NCBI GenBank assembly: GCA_001600355.1
Contig: BCJU01000001.1
Coordinates: 4,712,013 to 4,776,012, forward strand
Direction of reading: 5' to 3'
Source of the DNA: Meira nashicola
Taxonomy: Eukaryota > Basidiomycota > Exobasidiomycetes > Exobasidiales > Brachybasidiaceae
DNA length: 64,000 nucleotides
Positions 18,701 through 26,836 of the stretch are shown here, in pieces. The first letter of the stretch is position 1; every line of letters starts with the position of its first letter. The notes below the pieces were generated by a model. That model was not told where the DNA came from, searched no databases, and worked only from the letters and a program-made list of their open reading frames with translations. The position numbers and the translations under genes are program-made.

Positions 18701-19605
18701 GTTTAGGTGTTCCAAGAACATCAAGCGCAGGTGGTCTTGGGCAAAGTTCATCAAATCAAAGTTCTACAAGGAGATCTATGTTTAATTCAAACAGTTCCAG
18801 TAATGCTTTATTATCAATCCCTCGGACTTTTACCAATTCTTCTCAAGACAGCAATTCGACAAATAATCGTTCGATGGCACAATTCGTTCCTGGCATTCGA
18901 TCAAATCATGACCATAGTCGATCGAGCAGCGTACAATGGCTTGATATCAAAGATGACAGTCATGATCATCGATCGTCCCGACGTAATATTTTGAGCGGAG
19001 CGGATCATTCTTCTATCAAACGCGGACCTTCACCGAATAGAATGAACAAGATCGATCTTGCACGTATCGGCGGGGGAATCAGCAGACCATCTTCTGGTCA
19101 AGGACATCGATCACAGCAGCAAATGTTCACAGGTGCAGATACTCCAGATAATTCCAATAATGTAAAGAGGGACGTTGGAGAAGATGAGCAATCGATTTAT
19201 GCTAGCTCTACCAATTCTAAACAAACACAAAAAAAGAGGAGTAGGTTTGGAACAATACTGTCTTCCATTGCAAGTGGAGGCTCACCTTCTACTGCCTTTG
19301 ATCGTGCACGTCAACAATCACCTCAACAAATGGATTTCTCTGATAGACCATCAACAGCGCCAACGATGACATCAACACCTGATGCACTTGCACCTTCTAG
19401 TCCTGCAATCATTGTGGGCGCTGGAGAATATCCTGGCGGAGATGGAGGTGGAGGAATCTTGGCTGATGGCAATGCGAGCACGTATTCTGGCAATAATAGC
19501 ATTGGTGGTGCTGAAACTCCAAAGAGACAACAAACACAACAACAACAACAAAATAATTCAGACAGTCCGGCGGGAAATGAACGAGGGGTAACTTTTGAAT
19601 TTTAA
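15721..19605 (+). CDS. NHA1: plasma-membrane Na+(K+)/H+ antiporter Nha1
   Basis: This is a CPA1-type alkali-cation/proton antiporter of the fungal Nha1/Sod2 family, which exports Na+ and K+ across the plasma membrane. The protein is 1294 residues. Residues about 20-450 form the membrane core of roughly 12 helices. They include ASCVTPTDPILAQAVVGG and GSDDLLAAFACG, where D284 and D285 match the ion-binding acid pair of the family. RELNAQL-type conserved sequence follows the core (IERVLNAQLRQIGKG). The remaining 840 residues are a hydrophilic cytosolic tail rich in Glu, Lys, Arg and Ser, ending in a Gln run. It includes a conserved Nha1 C-terminal patch (RSWTEGDVLIIEYQ). The tail is longer than in yeast Nha1 (985 residues in all). 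I chose ATG 15721. The frame extends upstream only from a TTG. Confidence 0.93.
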   Translation: MAETSVDPSSFRPFEVTAVHLVYVGLGFFIVLFGMFSLFIKERLYLGEAPLAAVFGIIVGPAALNLFNPSHWANNGSGAPGGNITDEISLEVLRVTIALSVFAVGVELPKKYLLRHWRSIIFLLGPVMIWGWLITALFMYALIPGLDFLNSLVVASCVTPTDPILAQAVVGGPWAEKHVPAHLRHILMCESGCNDGAAFPFLYLALFLTLHRDNRGKAIAEWFYDALAYQIIFGTILGALIGWAARKLMRFSERHKLVDRESFVAQYVSLAIASMGVNVLLGSDDLLAAFACGTAFAWDGWFTKQTEDSNFSSIVDLLFNVAVFIYIGALMPFRDWAGGTPDEPNTLNLWRLFVLAICVLLTKRIPVVIALWKWIPDIKTFREAVFAGHFGPIGVGAIFIATLARTELPEEIPSPPQTSNDVLALVVQPIIYFFVICSITIHGLTIPFFAFSKNATRMTRTWSRNPSFGRFDTEPGWVSRMRKRTGENLKEEEGGMSEIERVLNAQLRQIGKGAIGGEDEKEFARMETNGESGSGSGSAIRPRSAESSSSSGADAVTPRTRVQFDADFIDEEGHDDVAGDEWGGDDTIEMRRYKEKQKAKKETEYAKLRQLQQAHDSDARKSQDEKQHDSERGDLGGAEMMDEERGAMDRDIPKTRSEKQHEAEEEEEEDEKDSEKRRKEKGYLSHLQPSHLQSSASSSSSTKQEREHAKIREECEEYYPKSRSWTEGDVLIIEYQKSRLSEVECHKIPIFEHEKDAIVGQDDPAHAWALQHADGLQYYAGLEDANNWSPSEAVHHLVHNKIPKKYSEIMTRRKKRRNSDAETKEQRDARFDALYGGITYASERRNDEDQNDYKRTYEDNDVRVGVQGNPKGSSRKKPLKQHRERTPSPPVTGWLAPRSEDIARQKQLKASRRRGGRATSPKGSTSPPGSASPTGFGDIFGQRQGPKEYKCSSEARRRNMKKKLMAGKISLCPHEAEEEETSEEIVESPTSFSGLGVPRTSSAGGLGQSSSNQSSTRRSMFNSNSSSNALLSIPRTFTNSSQDSNSTNNRSMAQFVPGIRSNHDHSRSSSVQWLDIKDDSHDHRSSRRNILSGADHSSIKRGPSPNRMNKIDLARIGGGISRPSSGQGHRSQQQMFTGADTPDNSNNVKRDVGEDEQSIYASSTNSKQTQKKRSRFGTILSSIASGGSPSTAFDRARQQSPQQMDFSDRPSTAPTMTSTPDALAPSSPAIIVGAGEYPGGDGGGGILADGNASTYSGNNSIGGAETPKRQQTQQQQQNNSDSPAGNERGVTFEF

Positions 19606-19959
19606 GTGAATACTACTTTCTCACATTATACAATTTTTCTGATCTTGCGCAGCTTAACCTGATGTATATGTATGTTTTTTTTTTGTACGATGTTCTTGTA
19701 TACTTGAAATGATAACCATTAGACTTATGAAATGTAATGAATCCTTCATCAAAAGTATGGCCTTTTGCTGCCAAACATTAAAGTTCAAGATGCCTGTGTT
19801 AGATCTGTATTTGTCAACTTTCTTCCCACCCTAAGTACCGTTTTCAAATACGCTGGTAGCGCGGCAAATTCGGAAATCGGTAGTACATTGCATTAGGATA
19901 CGGGAATTCTTAACATCTTCCTTCACAAAATTATCCACCATCTGTCTTAAAAAGCAAAG
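19606..19959. other. gap between NHA1 and COQ4
   Basis: This 354-bp gap between two genes on the same strand has a T-run at 19675..19683 shortly after the NHA1 stop and ordinary mixed sequence before COQ4. No further gene or repeat is seen. Confidence 0.5.
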
Positions 19960-20877
19960 ATGTCGCATATAGGCAATTTGATAAGGCAAAGTACTCGAAG
20001 GTGTAAACCGGAATCATCGTATTTGGCACTAACGAAGAAAACAAGAATCGATCTTAGAGCAAGCATACATACGAGTGCGATCCTCCACAATGAACCAAAG
20101 CATGTTCACAAACATGAATATATTCCACTTTCTCGATCACACAAATTTGCCTTGACGTTAGGCTCCCTTTTCGCTTCTCTAATCAATCCAGCAAGAGGTG
20201 ATATGATTGCACTTTTAAGTGAATTAAGCGGAGAGCCACTTTTACCAAAATTACGAGAAATGATGTTGAGTACGTCAGAAGGAAGATCGTTGATGATGCA
20301 AAGACCAGCAATAAATACACAATCTGTTGATATGCTTTATTTGGAAAAGTTACCGGAGAATACGTTTGGTAAACAATATTGGAATTGGCTTAAATGGTGT
20401 AATGTTGGACCTGATACACGAGCAAAAGTTCGATTTATTCAAGATTCAGAATTGGCATACGTTATGCAACGGTATCGTGAATGTCACGATTTTTATCATT
20501 TAATGTGCTCTATGCCTGTCAATCATTTAGGCGAAACAGTCGTAAAGATTTTTGAAGCTGCACATATGGGATTACCCGTCGCTTTTCTATCTTCAATTGC
20601 AGGACCTTTGAGATTATCGAATGAAGAAAGATCTTCTCTTATGGGATCGAATGGATTGGCAAATTGGGCTTGGAAGATGGGAAAGAAAAGTAAACCTTTG
20701 ATTGGAATCAGATGGGAAGAGCATTGGGAGACGGACATGGATCAATTACGCAATAAGCTAGGATTTGATGAGCCACCACCGATCAAAGTGGATTTCAATA
20801 CAGGCAAGATGACCGCCAGAAGAAGTTTAGCAAGAGGCAGATGGCCCAGCAAAATGATAGATCATCAATCGAAATGA
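19960..20877 (+). CDS. COQ4: ubiquinone biosynthesis protein Coq4
   Basis: This is Coq4, a matrix-side inner-membrane protein that organises the coenzyme Q synthome and is needed for ubiquinone synthesis. The protein is 305 residues. The first 45 form a basic mitochondrial presequence (NLIRQSTRRCKPESS, then RIDLRASIHTS). The diagnostic metal-binding motif HDxxHx(11)E is present as H176, D177, H180 and E192, within ECHDFYHLMCSMPVNHLGE. Downstream VKIFEAAHMGLPVAFLSS is also typical. The length fits the family plus the leader. The gene is a single exon in the same direction as NHA1 and the SAC3-like gene. Confidence 0.96.
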   Translation: MSHIGNLIRQSTRRCKPESSYLALTKKTRIDLRASIHTSAILHNEPKHVHKHEYIPLSRSHKFALTLGSLFASLINPARGDMIALLSELSGEPLLPKLREMMLSTSEGRSLMMQRPAINTQSVDMLYLEKLPENTFGKQYWNWLKWCNVGPDTRAKVRFIQDSELAYVMQRYRECHDFYHLMCSMPVNHLGETVVKIFEAAHMGLPVAFLSSIAGPLRLSNEERSSLMGSNGLANWAWKMGKKSKPLIGIRWEEHWETDMDQLRNKLGFDEPPPIKVDFNTGKMTARRSLARGRWPSKMIDHQSK

Positions 20878-21014
20878 TTTCGTCATAAAACTTTTTAGTG
20901 TATCATATCAACTTATTTGAGGGTGGAAAGGTTATATTGCTAGATCTAGCAAAAAAGGTGTTGTTTCTTCTAAAAGTGACGTGCCTTTGTCTGGCACTGA
21001 CAAGCAGCACCTTT

Positions 21015-21020
21015 ACGCGT
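21015..21020. promoter_or_regulatory. ACGCGT upstream of the SAC3/GANP-like gene
   Basis: This is one ACGCGT hexamer about 105 bp before the ATG at 21124, the same distance range as in other promoters of this window. Confidence 0.35.
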
Positions 21021-21123
21021 CGATATGTAGACTACACTGTAATTGAATTTGTAATCTAGTCGTAAAAAAACAACAACACTTGATCTTACCGTCCATAAGA
21101 CATCATCCAAACATATTCCCTCG

Positions 21124-22584
21124 ATGCAGCCATGGCGATCAGGTAGGGTTGAGGATAAGAAAGGTAAGGAGGAGAATGTGAGGCAGAACAATGTACAACC
21201 TTCGGCTCACAAAAATGTTTGGAAAGGCAAACAATTTCAAACGAGACAAGCCCCATCATCTATTTCCTCTTCCCCTATGCGTCAAGCTCGATTAAAGCCC
21301 TCTTTGACATCATCAAATTCTCTCGAGCTGTTGAGCAGTCCTTCAAGAGGGCTATATAGCGGTACTGATGCATCTCAAGACTTAACTAATGCAGAAACCC
21401 AACAGCGGTTTCGTGCATTCATCTCGGAACGAATACACTTATATTTAAAAAAGTACGGACCAGTGCAAAGAAATAAAGCTGATCCGATCATCCATATGCC
21501 CGCACTATCTGTCAAAGAAAGTAACTCATCTACTTTCGATCTTGGAAAGGATCAATTGCAATCGCTACAGGATATTCTCTTATTCGTACGTCGACTACGC
21601 GAAGGTTGTGTAGCAGCCGATAGGGTTGATTCGTTCACTCTAGATGTCTATATTTTGTCTTCTCTGCTGAGTTTATTGGTGGGTGATAATATTCAATTAA
21701 GCTCTTCGCTGCCCAAGACGGTCGAAATGTGCGATTTGGTTGGATCTTCTGCTTTTGGTACGGAAGCCTTTAAGGATATTCATTCAATCTTATTCGGTAA
21801 TCAAAGCAAAGCGTCAATCGGATTAGACAAAGATGCATTACGGTCTTTGTACCTATTATGGTTATCCATATCTGGTGGTCAAGCTGAACGATTAGGTGGA
21901 CAGCACAAACAACATCGAGCAGGCAGTACATTGGTGTTTCATCAACACAAACAGAAATTAGCTGAACCTTTCGGAAAATCGGTAAAGCTGATCGAACGAA
22001 TAAATGCAGCACTTGCAAGAGATCAAATTCTTACTCTGAGACGTATTATGATCGAATTGCAACAGAATGCTGAAAGTCATCAAGAGCGAATCTGGCAATT
22101 TGCTCTTCTCAGCAGAACTGTGAATCAATTGCGAACACGGGTTTGGAACACTTTTAGGAAAGCTTACATGCATTTGGCAATAGATCCTGCCCTTGTTAAT
22201 TCGCAAGCGAGCTGGCCAAATGCTGCAGCTTTGGCTGGGAATGGGGAATGGTTAGAGCGTATGCTATTAATCGACATTGATGTCATGCCAGTGAGCAAGG
22301 AAGAGAGGGAGCAATGCAGAGTAGAAGAGAGAGCACCAACATCCCAACAGCGACCGGCAACACCTGATGAATGGGATGAAAGTGTAGGCGATCTAACAAA
22401 CGCTCTACAGTCATCGTCGCTGTCAGATTCATCCGTCTTGACGGCTATACGAACGCAACGCTTGGTGAAGGTTTTCGAAGCTTTCGATCTACCTACTTCG
22501 AATGATAGTGAGCAGGATGGACTTTCTCGGTGGCGGGATCGCATCGTAACGCAAGCAGGCGCACCTGTCATCAAGATTCGTTAA
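21124..22584 (+). CDS. divergent SAC3/GANP-domain-like protein (tentative)
   Basis: This 486-residue protein is not clearly recognised. Residues 1-90 are basic and Ser-rich. From about residue 100 the sequence is helical. One pattern resembles the SAC3/GANP (PCI-like) fold used in mRNA export and proteasome-lid-type scaffolds. It is an amphipathic KSVKLIERINAALARDQILT, then a segment beginning QFALLSRTVNQLRTRVWN, then FRKAYMHLAIDPALVN. In Sac3 relatives, the equivalent blocks are a short Ala-rich helix, a 'Phe-phe-arg' helix and a RxxALxxxxxAY helix. The last 110 residues include acidic and Ser-rich sequence. The start is the first ATG of the frame. It converges on RRS1, 121 bp away. Without a profile search the SAC3/GANP call is a hypothesis. 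Confidence 0.4.
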   Translation: MQPWRSGRVEDKKGKEENVRQNNVQPSAHKNVWKGKQFQTRQAPSSISSSPMRQARLKPSLTSSNSLELLSSPSRGLYSGTDASQDLTNAETQQRFRAFISERIHLYLKKYGPVQRNKADPIIHMPALSVKESNSSTFDLGKDQLQSLQDILLFVRRLREGCVAADRVDSFTLDVYILSSLLSLLVGDNIQLSSSLPKTVEMCDLVGSSAFGTEAFKDIHSILFGNQSKASIGLDKDALRSLYLLWLSISGGQAERLGGQHKQHRAGSTLVFHQHKQKLAEPFGKSVKLIERINAALARDQILTLRRIMIELQQNAESHQERIWQFALLSRTVNQLRTRVWNTFRKAYMHLAIDPALVNSQASWPNAAALAGNGEWLERMLLIDIDVMPVSKEEREQCRVEERAPTSQQRPATPDEWDESVGDLTNALQSSSLSDSSVLTAIRTQRLVKVFEAFDLPTSNDSEQDGLSRWRDRIVTQAGAPVIKIR

Positions 22585-22705
22585 TTCTCTGAACGTGAAG
22601 ATGTAGATCAAGATTCTGTAGCATTAGAACATGTATACTAATAAAGATAAATCGGAATTGCATGAATAGATAATACAAATGACTTGATATAGATCTAATA
22701 AAAGA

Positions 22706-23677
22706 TCACTTTCTAGGTTTGCCCTTGCCTTTTGGTTTTCCTTTATCGCCTGCCAATACTCGACTGCCTTTTCCATCACTGGCAAATCGAACAGCTTTAC
22801 GAACATTCACCAAATCTTTATCGCCATTACGTTTGCTAGCGGCAAGCGTACCATTTGTCATTTTGTTCAAAAGAGCCATATGAGAAGCTCTCTCTTTGGA
22901 AGCATCAACTTCATTTGCTTCAAATTTACGCTTGATTCCTTTCTCTTTCTGTTCTCCATCCAAAGTTTTATCAAATCTTCCCATGCTTGCAGTACTTCCT
23001 CTGCTGCGTAAAACATCAACGTCCAATTTTGCCATTTGTTGTTCTCGTTCAGCACGTTTCTTTTCTCTATTTGCACGCATTAATGGTTTGCTTTGCAAAT
23101 CATCAGATGATTTTGATTCTTTCTTTTGTAATTCTGCATTAGCTCGTGTGGCATTCTTTAACTGTTGTCCTTTATTGTGCAAGCTTCTTTCTTTCCTTTG
23201 CTTCTTCAAAGCGGAAACAGGATTGTGATCATCATCGACGTTATTAGGCAATTCATGAATCCATTGTTCTTCTTCCTTTTTATTCTTTCCTTTAAAGCCC
23301 CATCTTGGAACCCATTCTTTTGTTTCATCATCCCAAACCAATTTATCCTTCTTCTTGTTTGCAATACCCTTACGTTTAGCAAATGCTTCCCATTTTGTCT
23401 CTGCTTTGGGTTTTGGTAAGGGCTTCTCTCTTGGCAAAATAGGATATGCAGGTGCTGGCAGAGCAGCAAGAGGACCTAAATCAGGATGTTGAGTGATTGG
23501 CAATGTTTGCAGCATAGCAATTAATGATCTTGTCGAAGCCAAGACTCGAGATTGAATCAATTCTTCCCTTTTCTTTTCATCTTTAAAATGTTTGACATCT
23601 AGGTCTGATGAATCGACTGACATCAAAAGACCAGCATCGAATGCCAAGTGGGGATTTGAGGTGCTTGTGCTAGCCAT
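22706..23677 (-). CDS. RRS1: ribosome biogenesis protein Rrs1
   Basis: This is Rrs1, a nucleolar factor that with Rpf2 brings the 5S RNP (5S rRNA, uL5, uL18) into pre-60S particles. The protein is 323 residues against about 203 in yeast. The N-terminal half holds the conserved core: FDAGLLMSVDSSDLD, then LPREKPLPKPKAETKWEAFA and KLVWDDETKEWVPRWGFKG. The C-terminal 150 residues are lysine-rich and disordered, ending GKPKGKGKPRK, and account for the extra length. It shares a 396-bp divergent promoter with eIF3h, another translation gene. Confidence 0.95.
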   Translation of the reverse strand: MASTSTSNPHLAFDAGLLMSVDSSDLDVKHFKDEKKREELIQSRVLASTRSLIAMLQTLPITQHPDLGPLAALPAPAYPILPREKPLPKPKAETKWEAFAKRKGIANKKKDKLVWDDETKEWVPRWGFKGKNKKEEEQWIHELPNNVDDDHNPVSALKKQRKERSLHNKGQQLKNATRANAELQKKESKSSDDLQSKPLMRANREKKRAEREQQMAKLDVDVLRSRGSTASMGRFDKTLDGEQKEKGIKRKFEANEVDASKERASHMALLNKMTNGTLAASKRNGDKDLVNVRKAVRFASDGKGSRVLAGDKGKPKGKGKPRK

Positions 23678-24073
23678 TATGATGTCTTGATCTTCTTTTC
23701 AGTATTTGAAGATGTGAGTGTAAAGAGCAAGGCAAGTTAGATTGGAAAGCCATACTCTGACTGTATGAATATCAAGAATTTTGTTTCGCTCTATTCCAAA
23801 AAAAATTTCTAAACGCACATGAAAAAAATATCTCGGTAATCGGTCAGTGTCTTTTTCGAAAAATTCTCTTAGGCCCAAATAGACTTTATCGTCACGCGGT
23901 CTTCTAAGCGTGGCAGGCGCCGCACAAAGAAATATGTTAGTGTCGGCGCGCGTATAGGAAGAAAAATGGCCATCTTTCTTCTCAAGCAGCAGCAAGAAAA
24001 TAAAGGCTGTACGTGACATAGTCATTTCAATCATCTTTGGCAAACCTGGACAAAACAACGATCACCAACAAAA
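23678..24073. promoter_or_regulatory. shared divergent promoter RRS1 / eIF3h
   Basis: These 396 bp separate the start codons of RRS1 (-) and eIF3h (+). The middle is GC-richer (AGGCGCCGC near 23918, GGCGCGCG near 23944) and flanked by A/T-rich leaders. No TATA box stands out. A 119-codon frame on the minus strand has no ATG at its beginning and no known similarity. Confidence 0.5.
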
Positions 24074-25297
24074 ATGACAACTTATAATCGTATGGCAGCT
24101 GCCGCTGTCGCAGCCCAAGGAGGTGAAGCAGCAGCCACTACTAAGCAATCGACAACATCATTACAAAGCAGTAAAGCAGCAGCCCAAGCTGCCCTTTCTG
24201 AATTGGACGCTGCCGCATTGGAATTAGACTCTGATACAATCACTTCTCTTCGTTTGGACGGTTTGGCATTGAGTAAAATCGTCAAACATTCTCGTGACGC
24301 ACATCCTCATATTGCAGCCGGTGTTTTATTAGGTTTGGAGATTGGTTCAGCATTAGAAGTTAGCAACGTTTTCGCTTTGCCAAGAGGTGTTTTGGGTAGC
24401 GGTAACTCAGATGATACTGAAGACCATGAACGCGGACCAAGAGCAGCAGCTCGTTACACTCAACAAATGGTACAATTGCTCGGTGATGTGAACGCAGACG
24501 CAAATCCAGTAGGTTTGTACAAGTCTTGCTTCTTGGGCTCTTTCCTTTCAAGTTCAGTCGTCGACAGCTTGAGCGCAATCTCTAATCTTGTAGATCGTGA
24601 TGGTTCCAAAGATCAATCTCGTGGCATCCTATTAATTCACGATTTGGCACAATCAGCTCAAGGAAATACAGTCGTAAAAGCATACCGCTTATCTCCTTCT
24701 TTCGTCGAGGCATATCGCAAGACCAAATTCACCGCTCAAAACCTCATCGACCATAAACTCACATTCTCCAACATCTTGATCGAAATTCCTGTTTCTTTGC
24801 ACAACACAGCTCTGCTCGATGCTTTCTTGGCCACACTTTCTACACCTGAGCCTCGTGGACCCTCACTTTTGGCTCCTAGCACATCAGAACTTTTGGCCAA
24901 CCCTTCAACAGCACCGATCAGCGCACCACATTCCTTGCTCACATTGGCACACACGCCTGTTCTTTCATCTGCTTTGGAAACATCATTGGATGCATTGGAT
25001 GATTATGCAAACGAATCTGGTATTGTTGGTTACCAATCTCGTCAACTAGCTCGTGAACGTGGAAGAGCAGAAGCATTCTTGGCAAGACGTAAAGCAGAAA
25101 ATGCTGCAAGGGAAGCGCAAGGTTTGGCTCCTTTGCCTATCGAAGATATTAACAAGATGTTCAAACTGCCCGCAGAGCCCAGCAGATTGGACAGCACAAT
25201 GTTGCTAGGACAATTGGACGATTCATCTAAGAAGCTTGCAGAGATTAGTGCACTTTCTGCTGTTCAACTATACGCAGCACGAACGGGAGCCAATTAA
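24074..25297 (+). CDS. translation initiation factor eIF3 subunit h
   Basis: This is the eIF3h subunit of the multi-subunit eIF3 complex, one of its two MPN-fold subunits. It helps scanning 43S complexes and is kept in many filamentous fungi and basidiomycetes but lost in budding yeast. The protein is 407 residues. An Ala-rich N-terminus of about 50 residues is followed by the MPN domain (LRLDGLALSKIVKHSRDAHP, AAGVLLGLEIGSALEVSNVF), which lacks the JAMM metal ligands, as expected for this subunit. The C-terminal half is helical (RGRAEAFLARRKAENAAREA). The ATG has a good fungal context (CAAAAATGACA). It converges on HUS1. Confidence 0.93.
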   Translation: MTTYNRMAAAAVAAQGGEAAATTKQSTTSLQSSKAAAQAALSELDAAALELDSDTITSLRLDGLALSKIVKHSRDAHPHIAAGVLLGLEIGSALEVSNVFALPRGVLGSGNSDDTEDHERGPRAAARYTQQMVQLLGDVNADANPVGLYKSCFLGSFLSSSVVDSLSAISNLVDRDGSKDQSRGILLIHDLAQSAQGNTVVKAYRLSPSFVEAYRKTKFTAQNLIDHKLTFSNILIEIPVSLHNTALLDAFLATLSTPEPRGPSLLAPSTSELLANPSTAPISAPHSLLTLAHTPVLSSALETSLDALDDYANESGIVGYQSRQLARERGRAEAFLARRKAENAAREAQGLAPLPIEDINKMFKLPAEPSRLDSTMLLGQLDDSSKKLAEISALSAVQLYAARTGAN

Positions 25298-25480
25298 ACT
25301 TTGTACTACCGAAACATTCTTTCGTCGTCTTCCCTTTCATCTCTTTTTGTACTGTATTCCCTAAAAATAAGAATGAAATGCTAGACTTCTTCTGAAGCTT
25401 AAGTTGAGATGTGGTTATTAATGTACAGATATGATATGATACACTACTTATACAGATATATTAGAAGAGCATTTGCGGCA

Positions 25481-26377
25481 TTATTCATCGTAAGCTTCTT
25501 GCATAGCGTTCAGTGTAACTTGCAAATGAGCAATATACTTTTCACTCGCTGGGCCGGGTTTGCGAACGTGAATGAGAAAAGTTGCAAATCTTTTTGGAGC
25601 AATGAAAACTTCCGGAACATAATCCATAAGGTTACATCCCAACAATCGAACGAAAGAACGTGCATCCAAATTCACTTGTCTGAACCTTTGCTTATGAGCA
25701 GCAGTCATATCTGTATTCTGTTGCCAAAATTCGGTTGTTTGCATTCCTGTCCAAAGTGTTTCCACTTTTGTGAAATCACTTTGAACGGCAATCTTTACTT
25801 CTCCAGCAAGATTTGACAAGATCATTATTCGATCATGCGTTGATTCAACAGATCGCATTCTTTCTGCAACCACTCTCACTTCGGCTAATTCGGGTAAAGA
25901 AGCGGCAATCTTGTAATGAGATTGATTTTCATCCATTACTGCCTCTGGCGTACGAATGATTTCCATATCTCTCGGCTTTTTGATCGTGATAAGTACTTCA
26001 TGGATGACTGTTAACTCTTGACCGGTCGTTGAACGCGTAATGATTTCTACATTTAAGATCGGTTGATTGTTATGCTTTGCCAATTTGATCGTCACTTGAC
26101 TGGCAGGTGTGATCTGTTTTAATGCCTGACAAAGATGATCGGAAATGACTTCGATGTTGACTTGATTATTAAAATTAGATTCAACTTTATAATCACGAAA
26201 GAAGAAATTGATATCATCCAAAACAGCAAATGCTTCTACCGGTCCCGTTCCTCGAGGTATAACGATATGAGTTTCTTCTGGCGAACAACGTAATATACAT
26301 CGATTTGACAATTTTGCCATAGATTGCATGATTCGCAAAAATGTGACTGGATCACGAAATTGAGCTTTAAGCTTCAT
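25481..26377 (-). CDS. HUS1: 9-1-1 checkpoint clamp subunit Hus1
   Basis: This is Hus1 of the Rad9-Rad1-Hus1 clamp, loaded at DNA damage to activate the ATR/Rad3 checkpoint. The protein is 298 residues from ATG 26377, a little over the human 280. It opens MKLKAQFRDPVTFLRIM, matching the family's first PCNA-like strand and helix. Further matches are LSNRCILRCSPEETHIV, the sequence around FFFRDYKVESNFNNQVNIEV, and the C-terminal VFIAPKRFATFLIHVRKPG. An in-frame extension upstream begins only with GTG and has no similarity, so I exclude it. The 459-bp divergent promoter with the FRAY-type kinase holds ACGCGTCA 172 bp upstream. Confidence 0.92.
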   Translation of the reverse strand: MKLKAQFRDPVTFLRIMQSMAKLSNRCILRCSPEETHIVIPRGTGPVEAFAVLDDINFFFRDYKVESNFNNQVNIEVISDHLCQALKQITPASQVTIKLAKHNNQPILNVEIITRSTTGQELTVIHEVLITIKKPRDMEIIRTPEAVMDENQSHYKIAASLPELAEVRVVAERMRSVESTHDRIMILSNLAGEVKIAVQSDFTKVETLWTGMQTTEFWQQNTDMTAAHKQRFRQVNLDARSFVRLLGCNLMDYVPEVFIAPKRFATFLIHVRKPGPASEKYIAHLQVTLNAMQEAYDE

Positions 26378-26836
26378 CTTGTCATCGATTAAGTGGACAA
26401 ATGTGATCGTAAAGTCCTTGATTACCCTTTCCTCCCCTTCCCTATCTACGAGAATGACGTTGGTCGAGAACAACACTTTTATTTTTTAACAACCTTCTTA
26501 GCTTATTGCATTCACATCATCCACAGGGCGTTAATGATGCAAAGTTAGACGCGTCATTCTTGATTCGCATTCTCGGGTCTAGGCTAGACTTGTTATCTAC
26601 AGTAGACTTTGTATGTACGTACGCAACGCACATTTCGGTAGCCGCCCTGAAAAATCGGGCCCTGATTATAGGGAGACAGTCTCCTTAGCGCGGCAAAATA
26701 CTCCGTTCGTTTGCATCAGCATGTATTTTCCCCTGAATTTATGCAAGTCAAAATAGGTTAATTAGATTGACAATGTAAAGATGCAGTCAATATTTATACC
26801 CATCACCTTCATCTGATTCGCAACAATTCACATCAA
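26378..26836. other. divergent promoter HUS1 / FRAY-type kinase
   Basis: This 459-bp shared upstream region contains ACGCGTCA at 26549..26556, TACGTACG near 26616 and a TATTTATA near 26791 on the kinase side. No gene is present. Confidence 0.5.
26549..26556 (+). promoter_or_regulatory. MCB-like ACGCGTCA upstream of HUS1
   Basis: ACGCGTCA fits the ACGCGTNA form of the MluI cell-cycle box recognised by MBF-type factors. It sits 172 bp before the HUS1 start. G1/S control of a checkpoint gene would be sensible. The same core also occurs upstream of unrelated genes here, which weakens a specific reading. Confidence 0.4.

Noticed and set aside
23699..24058. 119-codon minus-strand frame in the RRS1/eIF3h promoter
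   Set aside because: It opens with TTG, has no known sequence, and sits in the shared promoter.
26378..26476. 33-residue extension of HUS1
   Set aside because: It begins with GTG, not ATG, and Hus1 proteins start at the MKLKAQF-like segment.
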